Origin: Euryodendron excelsum
Taxonomy: Eukaryota; Streptophyta; Magnoliopsida; Ericales; Pentaphylacaceae
Assembly (NCBI GenBank): GCA_033060915.1
Contig: CM065397.1
Span: 29,371,501-29,435,500, forward strand
Length of the DNA: 64,000 bases
Direction of reading: 5' to 3'
Below are positions 35,385 to 46,689 of the stretch, one piece after another (the stretch's first letter is position 1; each line of letters starts with the position of its first letter). A program made the position numbers and the translations under genes. The notes beneath the pieces are model-generated. The model made no database searches. It was not told where the DNA came from and saw only the letters and a program-made list of their open reading frames with translations.

Positions 35385-36172
35385 GGCGGTAGAGCCAGGA
35401 TTTGAGTGTAGGGGGGCAATCAAGGTTAGGAGGCTTAACAAATTTTGAATCACATTGATTAGAAAAAAAAATAGACCTATAAGTCATATAAGCATATATA
35501 CATCAACATAAATATGTATACATGGACAAATTTGGATAGCTTGTCAGTTTATATTTATCCTTTTTAATGTGATAAACTATAATCTTCATTAATGGGAACA
35601 TTAATATTCTCACAGTGAAATAAATGATAACAAAATCATCATAATCAAAAGAAGTTAGTCAAAGAACTAATTTGAACTATATAATCTATTTATAAATAAA
35701 AAATTGAAATGAACCAAATAAACAAGTAACTCTAGAAAAAATTGTGAATGTGCAAATAAGATACTTTGGAGGGACCTTCCAAGTCCAGTTTTGTGTTCAA
35801 TATATTTTTTCTTTATTCTCATTTGATCCCAAAAAAAATCTTTTTTAAGCTTTTATATATTCTCATTTTATTGTGTTTCTTTTTATATGTTATCAACGAA
35901 TACAACTATTTATACCTAATAGCAAGAGTTTACATTTAATAGGAAACTATTCCAGATAAGTGAGGAATAATTTTCATTAGAAAAATGCAAAATTATAAAT
36001 CAAATAGGTAACCAGTTCGAGATAATGAAAGGAATTAGAACTTTTTTGGGATTAATATTTTAGATTTACTATCTTCCAGTGCTTATCTATATCAGTACAT
36101 AACTACAAAATTTTTAAACAAATCAGGGGGCAATTGCCCCCTCTCGACCCCCTCCCTCCGCCACTACCTCCC
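35385..36172. mobile_element. possible non-autonomous DNA element with imperfect inverted ends
   Basis: The left end GGTAGAGCCAGGATT...GGGGGGCAAT and the right end ATTGCCCCCTCTCGACCC...CCGCCACTACC are approximate reverse complements. The 720 bp between them are AT-rich and noncoding. No clear target-site duplication. Related GGGGGCAAT-edged segments are common in plant genomes, from memory. Confidence 0.4.
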
Positions 36173-36339
36173 CCCAACCCTCCTCTGCCACCCCAAGGTG
36201 GATGAAGTTGTGGTTGATATATGCTTTAGGTGGTGATGTTCTGCGCGTGATTTGACAACCAAGTTATCCCTTGCCTTCTACAACCCAACTCTTTCAGTCA
36301 TGCCCCAATTTGGACCCCTCACAGAAGTAGTTGCTTTGG

Positions 36340-36680
36340 CTCCAATCAAATAGAATCGTAAAAGCTTCCTTTTATGGCCAAGTTTACTTATTCCAATTCT
36401 TCACAGTCAAGATTTACTGAAATGTGTTGATGGGTCTCTGCCAATCCATTATGAATTTCTGTCGAGGATGATTGGAATAATCATACTCGTCCAAATCCTA
36501 CATTTCCTACATATTGACCAGATGCTCCTTAGTCGGATTCAAGCCATACTCTCTGACCTGTTTTGTCGCATATTGTGGGTCTTGATTTCTTAATAGCTAT
36601 TTGGCAAACCTTTGAAAAGAATTTCTCTACTCAATTGTCTGTTGTTGACACTCTATTTTGCACCCCAGTTCACAATCAAA
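36340..36680 (+). pseudogene. Copia gag fragment
   Basis: One frame reads LLIPILHSQDLLKCVDGSLP near 36,380, then DQMLLSRIQAILSDLF near 36,515. Past two stops it gives a segment whose intended reading is WQTLEKNFSTQ. This is the order and wording of the plant Copia N-terminal gag (UBN2/Retrotran_gag_2-3 families). Stops and at least one frameshift kill it. The CCHC knuckle and pol are absent, so it is a short relic. It ends shortly before the 88-bp repeats. Confidence 0.65.
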
Positions 36681-36785
36681 ATTCATTTTCTAGATATTCT
36701 TAACTTCTGAAAAGCTAATATCAAGGTCGTAGTCCTTCAATACCTTAAGTTAGAGTGCAAAAAATGGCACTAGTGGCTCTTTAAC

Positions 36786-37010
36786 GATCCAATTCGAAGT
36801 CTAGTGATTGACGATAACCACCCTTTGAAACCCTAATGTAGAGTTTGGCAATCGACACCAGTGGCCCTCTGATAATCCAGTCTAGAGTCTAGTGATCGAC
36901 TATGACCCCTTTCGAAAACCCTAATTCCGAGTTCGACAACCGCTATTGGTCGCACTTCAATGATCTAGTTTGGGATATGGTGATTGATGGCAATTGCCCT
37001 TCGAGTCGAG
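36786..37010. repeat. 88-bp tandem repeat, about 2.5 copies
   Basis: Units start at 36,786 (GATCCAATTCGAAGTCTAGT), 36,874 (AATCCAGTCTAGAGTCTAGT) and 36,963 (ATCTAGTTTGGGATATGGTG). It lies 170 bp left of the Tat-type element and is unlike that element's own 67-bp array. Confidence 0.65.
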
Positions 37011-38099
37011 AGCGGCAATTAGTCTCCAAATGCCTTGCCCTAGAAGCAACTGAGCAAAAGGAGCCACCTTACTTGTACCTCAAGATGTGTGCAGTATAAA
37101 TTTGGCTTGCACACAGCTCAAGATGCAGCACTAATATTGTGACATATGGCATGCTAATTAAGCCTGATGATTCAGTAAATAATGATGGGGACCGATCAGG
37201 ACCCCCAACAATGGGCTGACCGACGGTTGTATCGAGGACAGAGTGTCCAGAGTATATGTCAAGCACGATAGAGCAGGCCATGGCCGACCACGATCAAGCA
37301 CGACCATGCTGAGCATGACCGAGCAGGCTATACCCTGAGCAAACCTTGTGGGACAGTTCTGATCATTCCCCCCCACCTGCTACGCTAGTGGGAGCCTGTC
37401 GCACCCAGATTTTTCACACTCGAGGAATACACACAAGCGGAAAAAAACACTGTACTTTCTCGTTAGAATTCACCCTCCTAGAAGAATGAGTGCAACAAGA
37501 TTTGAATTGAAAATTGATTTGAATAAAGGGCTTTTGAAAAATATTTGATTAAGGTGAGTTAGGTCACCTAAAAACTAAGCATAATTCAAATACTACACTT
37601 AGGGTTTTTGAAAACGATTTTAAAAATACTTCCTCAAGAGAGGGTTTGTAGGAAAACAAGTTGTTTGGCAACCTTTGAAAAATATGTAAGCCCTTTTAAA
37701 AATAAACTCCATTTTGGTCTTTGAAAACAGTGATTTTAGGTTCGGAGGTTCGTTACATGTAGGGAAGACACACTAAGCCATCACCCTATCCCACCCTTGC
37801 GGTACCTACATGTCTATTTACCCTAGATTCACCTATGAGAGTTTTCAACTAACAAATATTCAATCCTATCCACTTTAGAAAACAATTCTGAAAAGAATGT
37901 GAGATGTAAGTGCAAGAGAGAGAGTAAGAAAATAGATTTGGAAAAAGATTTGAAACTGGAAAGTTTTAGAAATTGAAAATAGAGATTTAGAAATAGATTT
38001 TTGAAATTGGAAACTTAAAAAATGTTGTGACCGCATCCATGAGGGTTGCCTACGTATCCTTTTGGAGGAATTAGGTCAGTCGTAGTTTGGACAAAAGTC

Positions 38100-39860
38100 C
38101 GATTAAAAATAGAAGATATGATTGGAAGAAGTAGATTGAATTGGAAATTGGATTGGAAGATTGAGAGATTGAACTTTGATTGGAAGATTTGAAAAGATTT
38201 GACTTTGAAAAACTTGGTTTTAGGAAACCTAGACTTAAGAACTTAGAAAAGAAAGATTGGATTTGACTTAGAAAGATTTTAAAAAAGAATTGACTTGAAT
38301 ATTGGACTTGGAAGATTAGAAAACTTGAAATTAGGAAAGATGTTGATTTAGGAAAATTTCAACTTAGGAAAATTTTAATTTAGGAAAGTTTCGATTTGGA
38401 AAGTTTCAACTTAGAAAAGTTTTGGAATTAGGAAAGTTTCAACTTAAGAAAGTTTCGAATTAAGAAAGTTTTATTTTAAGAAAGGTTTTGAAATAGGAAA
38501 GTGTTGAATTTAGAAATGTTTTGAATTAGAAAAAGTTTAGTTTAAGAAAGGTTTAAAATTTGGAAAGTTTCAACTTAAGAAAGTTTTGAATTTGGAAAGC
38601 TTAGAATTTTAGAAAGATTTGAATTTAGAAAGCTTTAGAATTTTTGGAAGATTCAAAGTTTGAGTTTTCAAAAGATTTGAAAATCTAGATTTGGGAGTTA
38701 AAGTTTGGAAAGAATGTGGAATTAAGAAAGGTTGGAATGAGGAAAGGTTTAGACTTTGAAAGATTTGAAGTTTAGAAAAGCTTAGAACTTAGAAAATTTT
38801 AGAGTTTGAAAGTTTCAAATTTAGAAAGTTTAGGATTTAGAAAGTTTTAAAGTTTGAGTTTTAGAAAATTTTGAGATTAGGAAAGGTTTAAGTTTAGGAA
38901 AGATTTGAAAATGGAATTTTAAAATTTTAGGAAAGATTTTTATGTTCAAGTTTTGGAAACTTAAGATTTAGGAAAGTAGAAGATTAGGAAGGAGTTGAAT
39001 TAGGAAAGATTTTGACTACGAAGAGATTGGATTTTGTTTCTAAAAGAGAAAATTTGATTTTGTTTCCAAAAACGGAAGATTAGATCTAGTTTCCTAAACG
39101 GAAAGATTGGGTTAGTTTCCTAAAGGGAATATTGGATTTGGCATAAATTTGGAAAGAGAAGTTTTAGAAACCCTAAATTTGGAAAACTATAGTTTTGACG
39201 TAGAAAATAGGTTTTGAAAATATGTATAGTTTTGATGTGGAAAACAAGAGATTTTGGAAACTTAGGTTTTAAGGCAAGTTTGAAAACTATGTTTTTGGAA
39301 AGAAAATTAAGGTCTCCTAAACGTTGGCTCTAAGGTTTAACTTGGACACCAAGAAAAAATGATTTTTGGAAAGTGAATTTTTTGAAAATAGGGATTTTTG
39401 GAAAAGAAATCCTAGAGATGAGTTTTTAGAAAGTAAATTTTGAAAAGAGGGTTTTTGGAAAAAAAACCTAGTGAGGAGTTTTTAGAAAGTAAATTTTTGG
39501 GAAGAGGTGTTTAGGAAGGAAACGTAAGGAGAATCTTTGGAAAGTGGACTTTGAAGAAAATGTTATTGGAAGGGAGCTTGTAGGAAAGACGTTTTTTTGG
39601 AAAGAGATTGTTGGAAAGGAGTTTGGAGGGAGTGGGAGTTTTCTAAGAAGGAAACCTAGGGAGTGTTTTTAGGAAAGGAATTTTAAAGAAAGTGTTTTGG
39701 AAAGGAAGTTTAAAAAAAGGCGTTTTAAAAAATAGATTTTTGAAAGGAGTTTTAGAAAACAATTTTGGAAATAAGAGTTTTTGGAAAGCATGTTGAAAAG
39801 GAAGGTTTTAGAAAGAGAGACTTTTGAAAAAAGAGTTTTTTTTTGGAAAGTATAAAAACG
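38100..39860. repeat. long purine-biased degenerate tandem tract of LTR F
   Basis: Dozens of GGAAAGTTTNGAATTAG-like words in a row, about 1.7 kb, purine-rich on +. It is more than twice as long as the matching tract in C, so length is unstable within the family. Confidence 0.65.
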
Positions 39861-40732
39861 TCTCACTTTCCTAAAGTGATTTTAACCATAAGAAGGTTAG
39901 AACCACTTTAAGAAAGTGGTTTTGAAAACAACAAAGAGTTGAAAATATAGACCATATCAGTCACTTTAAATGTAACACTTTCCTAAAGCAATCTTAGCCA
40001 TGGAAATGCTAGAATCACCCTAGGATTATGATTTTGAAAATAAGTTTTGAAAAAGGAGATTTTGATGCAATTTTGAAAACAAGTTTAATGCAAGCTTTGA
40101 AAACGAGTTTGAAAACGATTTTTGAAAGAATGCAAGATAATGACATGCACAATGCAGATTGGGACCGTGAACATGCAAGGTTAAGGTTTCACCACATAAT
40201 CAGGAAGGCCGAACCCACGTGGTCTCCGGTTAGACTAAAAGAAAGCCCTCGACATGGTAACTTTTCAATAGTCTAATCCTACACATGGACCGGAAATCCC
40301 CTTGTTTCAAGCATGCAAAGAAATGGGGGAAGAAGATGGGGGAATTAAAATAGAGAAAACCTAAGTAGGTTAGGAGAGAGGAGAGAGGGGGAAGTGCAGA
40401 AACTTAAAGAGAAAACCTACCGTATGTCTTGTTTATTTCACTTTGCTTTGTGCACCTTACTTTCTTGCTTTTCTTTGATCTTCGCTTCAATCTTTGAGAA
40501 CTTTGTCTTGGTCTTCGAGAGCTTTGAGTTACAGCAATCCAAGTCTTCAATGGAGGGTTGGAGGCTAGTGTATAAGTGTATAGGGGTGTGTAAGAGTGTA
40601 TAGGAGGCTAGGGTTTAGCTAGGATTTGGAAAACCTAGAGAAGCTAGGGTTTTGGGAGTGTACGAGCTCTGTATATCGAGAATTAGGGTTTTTAGATTGA
40701 GTTTGCGGACCTCCTTCACGCTAAAAGAGCTC

Positions 40733-40746
40733 TGTATTTATAGAAA
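40733..40746 (-). promoter_or_regulatory. TATA box of LTR F
   Basis: On - the text is TTTCTATAAATACAGAGC, at the position corresponding to the TATA boxes of B, D and E. Confidence 0.5.
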
Positions 40747-42871
40747 TAGGATAGACCTAGTGCTTGTTGCAGTGGCGCCAGGCCATTTCTTAGCTTGGTG
40801 CTGTTGCTAGTGGCGTCATCCAGTTAGGAAAGTTTTAAGGTCGGCAAGCAACGTATCTTTAGAAGATTTGAGAGTCTGTACTAGTGACTACCATGCAATT
40901 TTTAGCCTGATTTCACTAAGAGTGACTCCGGAAAGCTCGGGAAGGACTTAAGGGACCGGGAATGGCCCGAAAGACCGAAAAAGAGCAGGAACCCTCAGAA
41001 TAAGGTCCCGGAGATATTTGACTTGAAAAATGGTGATAGGATGTGTCGGAGGGGTTAACCAGGCCATTAGGGATAAAACAGTCAACCGAGCCAGAAAGCT
41101 ACCGAGATGGACTCGGAACGTCCTGGAAGAAGATTCGAGATTTGGAAACATTATTCAGAATGTTTCTAAAGGTTTCCGGTTTGATACCCAGAGCTGGTGT
41201 ACTTGGAAAAGGTGACCGGCCCACCAAGGGCAAAACGGTCATTTTGTATTGGGTTCGTCGGAACTGACTACGAATGATCCGGAAAGATAAAGAGAGGTTG
41301 AGAATACTATAGGAAGCATTCTCAGGAGGTTACCGGTTTGGTGCCCAGGGCCGGTGTGGTTCCCGGGGCATTCGAATGCCTAGGGGCAAAATAGTCATCT
41401 TGACCGGAACGTCTCGAAATTGGCCCGAAACTGATTAGAAGGCACCTAACCATGCCGGATTGCCTTTAAGACAATCTTGAAAGGTTGGACTTACCGTTCT
41501 GAGGATTCAAATGTGTTCTCGAGAAATGTGCCGAAAAATGGCCATAGTGGCAGTTTGGTCATTTTTCACCGAAGTGGGCTAGCAGGCACTGGTGTTGACC
41601 TGAGTTTTGAGTGTTTCTGCCACTCTGACGGCAATCGCGTGATACAAGAGTTTGTTGGCAATTCCTTATATCAACCTGTTTGCGAGTATATCCACTACTT
41701 TGACGGTTGCGATGTTTGCGAGTATTTTCACTACTCTAACGGTTCGCGATCATTCTCGAGACTACCTGATCTCGGAAAGCTGCTAAAGGGATTTAGCGCT
41801 TGAGAATCAACTTTCTTGAAAAGGCGTGCCTAAACGAACATTTCTGCATTAGCGGGCTAGCAGGCCCTAAAGGTGGACCGTTCTACCATCTAAGGGACTT
41901 GAGGTCTCGTCTCGGTCAACAGGTTTAAAGGGACTTACCATTCTGAAGAGATTTTTTTTGAAAACGTGTCGGACCGTCTCGAGGAATCAACTATCTCGAG
42001 AGAGGGATTGGAATTGGAATTGGAATTGGACTTGGAAAGGGGACTTACCGTCTTCGGAGAGACATGCCTGATTTAGAATTGGAAAGGGGACTTACCATCT
42101 TCGAAAAGACGTGCCTGATTTGGAATTGGAAAAAGGACTTACTATCTTTGGAAAGATGTGCCTAATTTGGAATTGGAAATGGGACTTACCGTCTTCGGAA
42201 AGACGTGCCTAATTTGGAATTAGAAAGGGTGATGTCCCTAGGGGCATTTTGGTTATTTTGCCTCTATTTGGGCCTGGTGGGGCCCGCGAAGCAATGAATT
42301 GACGGGATTAGACTTAGAAGGTTAATTTGGATTGAAAGATACTCATAATGACTTGAACACAAGTCTGGACGGAGTGGAGACTGTCAAGCAGTCAAAAATA
42401 GGGTGCTTACAGGGTTATCACTAACAACCCAATCATGAGAACAGGCTCCCAACTCCATAACCTCGCATGTAGCAGGAGATAGTCACCTCCTCCGCTCTGA
42501 CACACGTCTAACGGAGCGCCATGTGTGGGGTTGGACAACCACTCCTCCCACTATCCTGCCACCAGTTTGGCCCTCCAATGCCGTGCTGCCATGTGGAGAG
42601 ACAACCATCTCTCACTATCTCCGTATATGCAACGCCCTCCTAGGGCTACTAGGGGATCTACCCATATGAAAGGGAAACTCATCTTCTCCAACGAGGTACA
42701 CAAAATATAAACCCTAGCCAAAAACTCTATTGGAATATCTGAAAAAGACCTAACTTTAGCATCGGAGTACCCTTGGCAGGCATCACACTGGTGCCCTTCA
42801 CCCTTTCTCTCTTCTCAGATTACTGGAGCTGATTGTTGCTAACCTGGAGACCAACTTACTACATTATCAGT

Positions 42872-42890
42872 TGGCGCCGTCTGTGGGAAC
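42872..42890 (+). other. primer-binding site of element T
   Basis: TGGCGCCGTCTGTGGGAAC lies two bases after the 5' LTR end. This wording is characteristic of many plant Tat-lineage Gypsy elements (recalled, not searched). Confidence 0.75.
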
Positions 42891-42950
42891 GATTATTTTT
42901 CCATTTTCATGGTCGTCACCAGGTCTGGCACTTCATGCATCCCCTTACCC

Positions 42951-43900
42951 ATGGCAGATCAAAACACCAACAGGGTCGCAGATGACCAACACACCGACAG
43001 AGTTGTGCCCCTCGAAACCCGCATGGCTGATGTTATGGCCAATATGCAAGGGCCTTTCCATTCATAAAAGTTGGATTACAATGCATTCCACCTTTACGAA
43101 GAAACACTCGCCATTCTAGAAATCCCCTACCGGATGAAACACAAAACTGGGCCCTGGCCCGCCTCCTCGACGTCACCCCCAACACACCGAGGCAGAAGGA
43201 GAAAGGGGGGACACCCCTCCAACCTGGGACAAGTGTCTAAGAGCCCTTCAAGCCCAGATGACCGGGGTCATAAAGGCGGTGAAGACCAGAACTCCAAACA
43301 CCGTTGAGGAGATGGTGAACAGAACTGACTCCCCATTCACCCAAACAATCATGCAGGTCCCCCTACTGCCCAAGTTCAAGATGCCCACCATAGAGATATT
43401 CGATGGGACGAAGGACCCATTAGACCATCTGGAGACCTACAAAGCCTTGATACAGCTCCAGGCCGTCCCCGACGAGGTTATGTGTTGAGCCTTCCCCATC
43501 ACTCTCAAAGGGGCAGCTAGAGAGTGGTTCAACCAAATTCAACCCTCTATTATCAGTTCCTTCGTCCAGCTTAGCAAGCTGTTCGTTGGACACTATATTT
43601 GAGCCCAGCAACAGAGGAAACCGACAACCAGCCTACTTAATGTAAAGCAGAAGAAAGATGAAACTCTCCGAGACTTTGTCACCAAGTTTAACCAGGAGAC
43701 CCTTGAAGTGGACGATGTTGACAACAAGGTCGCAGTCACCACTTTCTTGAGTGGAGTCAGGACTCACAAATTCATGTTCTCGCTGGCCAAGGAGCCTCCG
43801 AAGACTATGGCAGACCTTATGATCAGAGCCCAAAAGTATATAAACGCAGAAGATACGATGAACGCGCGAGGAGAGCGTGATGAGGGCACTATGTGTAAGT
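42951..43900 (+). pseudogene. gag of element T, broken
   Basis: An N-terminal frame from 42,951 reads MADQNTNRVADDQ and stops at 43,065-43,067, inside an 82-bp segment duplicated from the element's 3' end. The retrotransposon gag core (PF03732) follows in one frame from about 43,249. Motifs are LPKFKMPTIEIFDGTKDPLD, GAAREWFNQI, KQKKDETLRDFV, and LAKEPPKTMADLM. TGA stops at 43,486-43,488 and 43,600-43,602 interrupt the core; the first stands where the family has C-R-A-F, as expected for CGA to TGA. The frame ends after NAEDTMNARGERDEG and passes straight into noncoding text, with no CCHC knuckle. Original role: capsid formation. This copy cannot supply it. Confidence 0.85.
43050..43131 (+). 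repeat. 82-bp segment copied from the 3' end of element T
   Basis: GGGCCTTTCCATTCATAAAA and following text recur at 45,292-45,375 with one mismatch and two single-base indels. The 45,292 copy lies 34 bp before the 3' LTR, its likely native place; the 43,050 copy interrupts gag. Confidence 0.85.
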
Positions 43901-44101
43901 GATTTCTTGCTATTTGAACATACAGCAATTGTAAAAAGTGAGCAGCTGACACCATGCAGAAGTTTGTCTATATTTATGCTAACTTGTCTCTATAATGACG
44001 AGTTCACCTACAACTTTTTGAATTTGCTTATAACTCTCTTTGTTTGCAAACTCCCTAACATCTCCCTTCTAAAGGCATCAACCAAAATAATAACGAAGCA
44101 A
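43901..44101. other. noncoding stretch between gag and the minisatellite of element T
   Basis: AT-rich text with no coding similarity. The abrupt change from gag to this text marks the deletion that removed pol. Confidence 0.5.
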
Positions 44102-45030
44102 TAAAAGCCCAGCTTAGGCCCAAGCTGAGCAGGTAAAGGTTTTATACCCAATCGACATGAGAAAGCGATAAAAGCCCTACCCAAGCCCAGGCAGAGGCTT
44201 TATACCCAATCGGCATGTGAAAGCGACAAAAGTCCTGCTCAGGCCGAGGCCGAGCAAGCAAAGGCTTTATGCCCAATCGACATGAGAAAGCGACAAAAGC
44301 CCTGCTCAGGCCCAAGCCGAGCAGGCAGAGGCTTTATGCCCAATCGACATGCGAAAGCGACAAAAGCCCTACTTAGGGCCAGGCCGAGAAGGTAGAGGCT
44401 TTATGCCCAATTGACATGCGAAAGCAACAAAAGCCCTACTCAAGCCCAAACCGAAGAGGTAGAGGCTTTATGCCCAATTGACATGCGAAAGCGACAAAAG
44501 CCCTGCTTAGGGTCAGTTCGAGCAAGCAAAGGCTTTATGCCCAATCGACATGCGAAAGCGACAAAAACCTTACTCAGGCCCAGGCCGAGCAGGCAGAGGC
44601 TTTATGCCCAATCGACATGTGAAAGCGACAAAAGCCCTGCTCAAGCCAAGGCCGAGCAGGCAGAGACTTTATACCCAATCGACATGCGAAAGCGACAAAA
44701 GCCCTGCTCAAGCCCAAACCGAAGAGGCAGAGGCTTTATGCCCAATTGACATGTGAAAGCGACAAAAGCCTTGCTTAGGGTCAATTTGAGCAAGCAGAGG
44801 CTTTATGCCCAATCGACATGCGAAAGCGACAAAAGCCTTACTCAGGCCCAGACCGAGCAGGTAGAGGCTTTATGCCCAATCGACATGTGAAAGCGACAAA
44901 AGCCCTGCTCAAGCCAAGGCCGAGCAGGCAGAGACTTTATGCCCAATTAACATGCGAAAGCAACAAAAGCCCTGCTCAAGCCTAGAGTTGGCAGAGGCTT
45001 TATGCCCATTCGACATGTGAAAGCAACAAA
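44102..45030. repeat. 67-bp minisatellite in the 3' UTR of element T, about 14 copies
   Basis: GAAAGCGACAAAAGCC landmarks at 44,161, 44,219, 44,286, 44,353, 44,420, 44,487, 44,553, 44,621, 44,688, 44,755, 44,822, 44,889, 44,955 and 45,019. The period is 66-68 bp, except 58 for the first unit. Units vary in a coherent pattern: 44,420-44,687 and 44,688-44,955 form a duplicated four-unit, 268-bp block. The 112-aa and 68-aa frames across it are artefacts. Confidence 0.9.
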
Positions 45031-45408
45031 ATTCCTAACTAGAGCATCCACTCTACTTACTGACCACAGCTACTTACCAACCAGAGTGTCTACACTGATT
45101 ATTTGCACCTATATTTTTGCTTATTATCTACACTTGCATTTTTGCTGACTACCTACACTTGCTAAATTTCAAAATAGACTAGATAAGAGTTTGTTAATTT
45201 GTTGGTTTATTTACCAATGAGATTTCATTTATTCGTGGAAGGTAACAAAATCTACAGCTTAAAGCAAAAACTATAGCATCGGAGGCAAAAGGGGCCTTTC
45301 CATTCATAAAAGTTGGATTACAATGCATTCCACCTTTACGAAGTAACACTCGCCATTCTAGAAATTCCCCTTACCACACTTGGGGTACTCAGAGGAATTG
45401 GGGGCAAC

Positions 45409-46074
45409 TGATGGGAATCGATCAGGACCCCCAACAATGGGCTGATAGGCAGTTGTATCGAGGACAGAGCGCCCAGAGTATATGTCAAGCACAACAGAGC
45501 AGACCATGGCCGACCACGACCGAGCACGACCATGTCAAGCATGACCGAGCAAGCCATACCCCAAGCAAACCTTGTGGGATGGTGTCGATTATTCCCCTCA
45601 CCTACCACTCTAGTGGGGGCCATCACTGACAACCCAATCATGATAACGTGCTCCCAACTCCAGGACCTCACGTGTAGCAGGAGGTAGTCATCTCCTCCGC
45701 TCTGACACACGTCTAAGGGAGCGCCACGTGTGGGGTTGGACAACCACTCCTCCCACTATCCTGCCACCAGTTTGGCCCTCCAATGTTGCGCTGCCACGTG
45801 GAGAGACAACCATCTCCCACTATCTCCGTATATGCAACGCCCTCTTAGGGCTACTAGGGGATCTACCCATATAAAAGGGAAACTTATCTTCTCCATCGAG
45901 GTACGCAAAATATAAACCCTAGCCAAAAACTCTGTTGGAGTATCTGAAAAAGACCTAACTTTGGCATCGAAGTGCCCTTGGCAGGCATCACATCGATGCC
46001 CCTCACCCTTTCTCTCTTCTCAGATTACTGGAGCTAATTGTTGCTAATCTGGAGACCGACTTACTGCATTATCA
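45409..46074 (+). repeat. 3' LTR of element T, 666 bp
   Basis: TGATGGGAATCG to CTGCATTATCA. It is uninterrupted and keeps the sequence CCCATATAAAAGGG (about 45,868), a good TATA box. It shows the empty site for solo LTR F at about 45,617-45,622. Confidence 0.85.
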
Positions 46075-46474
46075 AATGATGTCACTAACGTGTTAAAACT
46101 TTACGGTGCCATTTGTCAAAACCCAACAAATGCAAAAACCACGTTGCACGTATCACTAGATGGATGCAAGGAAAAGATAGCCTACACGCATCTCTTGAAG
46201 CATGCAATGTGTCACGGTCCGACATTTTGTGAGCTTGGCAGTCACAAATGTGGCCCGTGCGGCACTTGCCAAGTCCGTCTGACAAGCCAGCCAAACCCGA
46301 ATTATCTTGGTCGGACGCAATAGAAGTCCGTCTCTAGGTCGCCACTTGAATGCTAGATCAATTTGGCCACACTTTTGGCCGAGCAGCTTAGAAGTCCCGT
46401 CTTCAAGACCCATTTGATGGGTTTGGGAACCGCTCGCTTCTTTGAAGCATTTCATAAACTTGGGCTTATCTCCT

Positions 46475-46680
46475 GCCGTGTTGGGCGCCCGGGACTTTGG
46501 TTTATCCCCATCTGCTATGCGCACTTGATAATAGTCCAACCGCAAATCGAGCTTGGTGAAGAACTTGGCATTGCACAATTAATCAAAGAGATCTGTGATC
46601 AGTGTGATGGGACACTTGTTCTTCACCGTCACCTTATTAAGAGCCCGATAGTCTACACAAGACCGCCTCGATGAGATAGA
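46475..46680 (-). pseudogene. Gypsy reverse transcriptase fragment
   Basis: The minus strand reads [17 protein letters not shown], one stop, then LCNAKFFTKLDLRLDYYQVR and IADGDKPK. This is the N-terminal RT core of Ty3/Gypsy elements (pattern VDYRALNK...FSKLDLRSGYYQVRI). The catalytic YxDD region is not present. The text after IADGDKPK is unrelated, so only about 70 codons survive. It abuts a plus-strand gag fragment at about 46,680, an order impossible in an intact element. Confidence 0.8.
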
Positions 46681-46689
46681 GGTGGAAAT

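Larger units (their letters stand above)
37397..42411 (-). mobile_element. solo LTR F, 5,015 bp, antisense
   Basis: On + it runs TGTCGCACCCAG to GGGTGCTTACA. Flanks are GAGCC (37,392-37,396) and GGGTT (42,412-42,416). The unoccupied site in the other LTR (about 45,620) reads GGGCC at this spot, so both copies have decayed by transitions from GGGCC. This is the most complete LTR of the family here: antisense TATA at 40,733-40,746, purine tract 38,100-39,860, U3 motif repeats at 41,620-41,750. No coding region. Confidence 0.85.
37183..42869 (+). repeat. 5' LTR of element T, split by solo LTR F
   Basis: Two parts, 37,183-37,396 and 42,417-42,869, total 667 bp and match the 666-bp 3' LTR. The split is the insertion at 37,397-42,411 plus its 5-bp duplication. 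The 3' part has CATATGAAAGGG where the 3' LTR has CATATAAAAGGG, a decayed TATA box. Confidence 0.85.
37183..46074 (+). mobile_element. gag-only Tat-type Gypsy retrotransposon (element T)
   Basis: LTRs TGATGGG...CATTATCA at 37,183-42,869 (split by a 5-kb insertion) and 45,409-46,074. Target-site duplications are AATAA (37,178-37,182) and AATGA (46,075-46,079). Internal region: primer-binding site, broken gag, 67-bp minisatellite, purine tract AGAGGAATTGGGGG before the 3' LTR. Zinc knuckle, protease, RT, RNase H and integrase are all missing. My hand count over about 450 bp of LTR gives roughly 30-35 differences between the two LTRs, mostly transitions, so the insertion is not recent. Confidence 0.85.

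Noticed and set aside
44411..44756. 112-aa and 68-aa frames with repeated CPIDMRKRQKP-like text
   Set aside because: Translation of the 67-bp minisatellite; unit length is not a multiple of three and no start or promoter is evident.
44102..45030. CRISPR-like regular array
   Set aside because: Plant DNA; units are contiguous 67-bp tandem repeats without unique spacers.
45336..45743. 135-aa minus-strand frame
   Set aside because: Antisense across the 3' LTR of element T and its flank; no domain, and LTR function explains the sequence.
46156..46474. C-terminal two thirds of the 140-aa minus-strand frame
   Set aside because: Only the first roughly 28 residues match Gypsy RT; the rest does not follow RT and is probably unrelated text in frame by chance.
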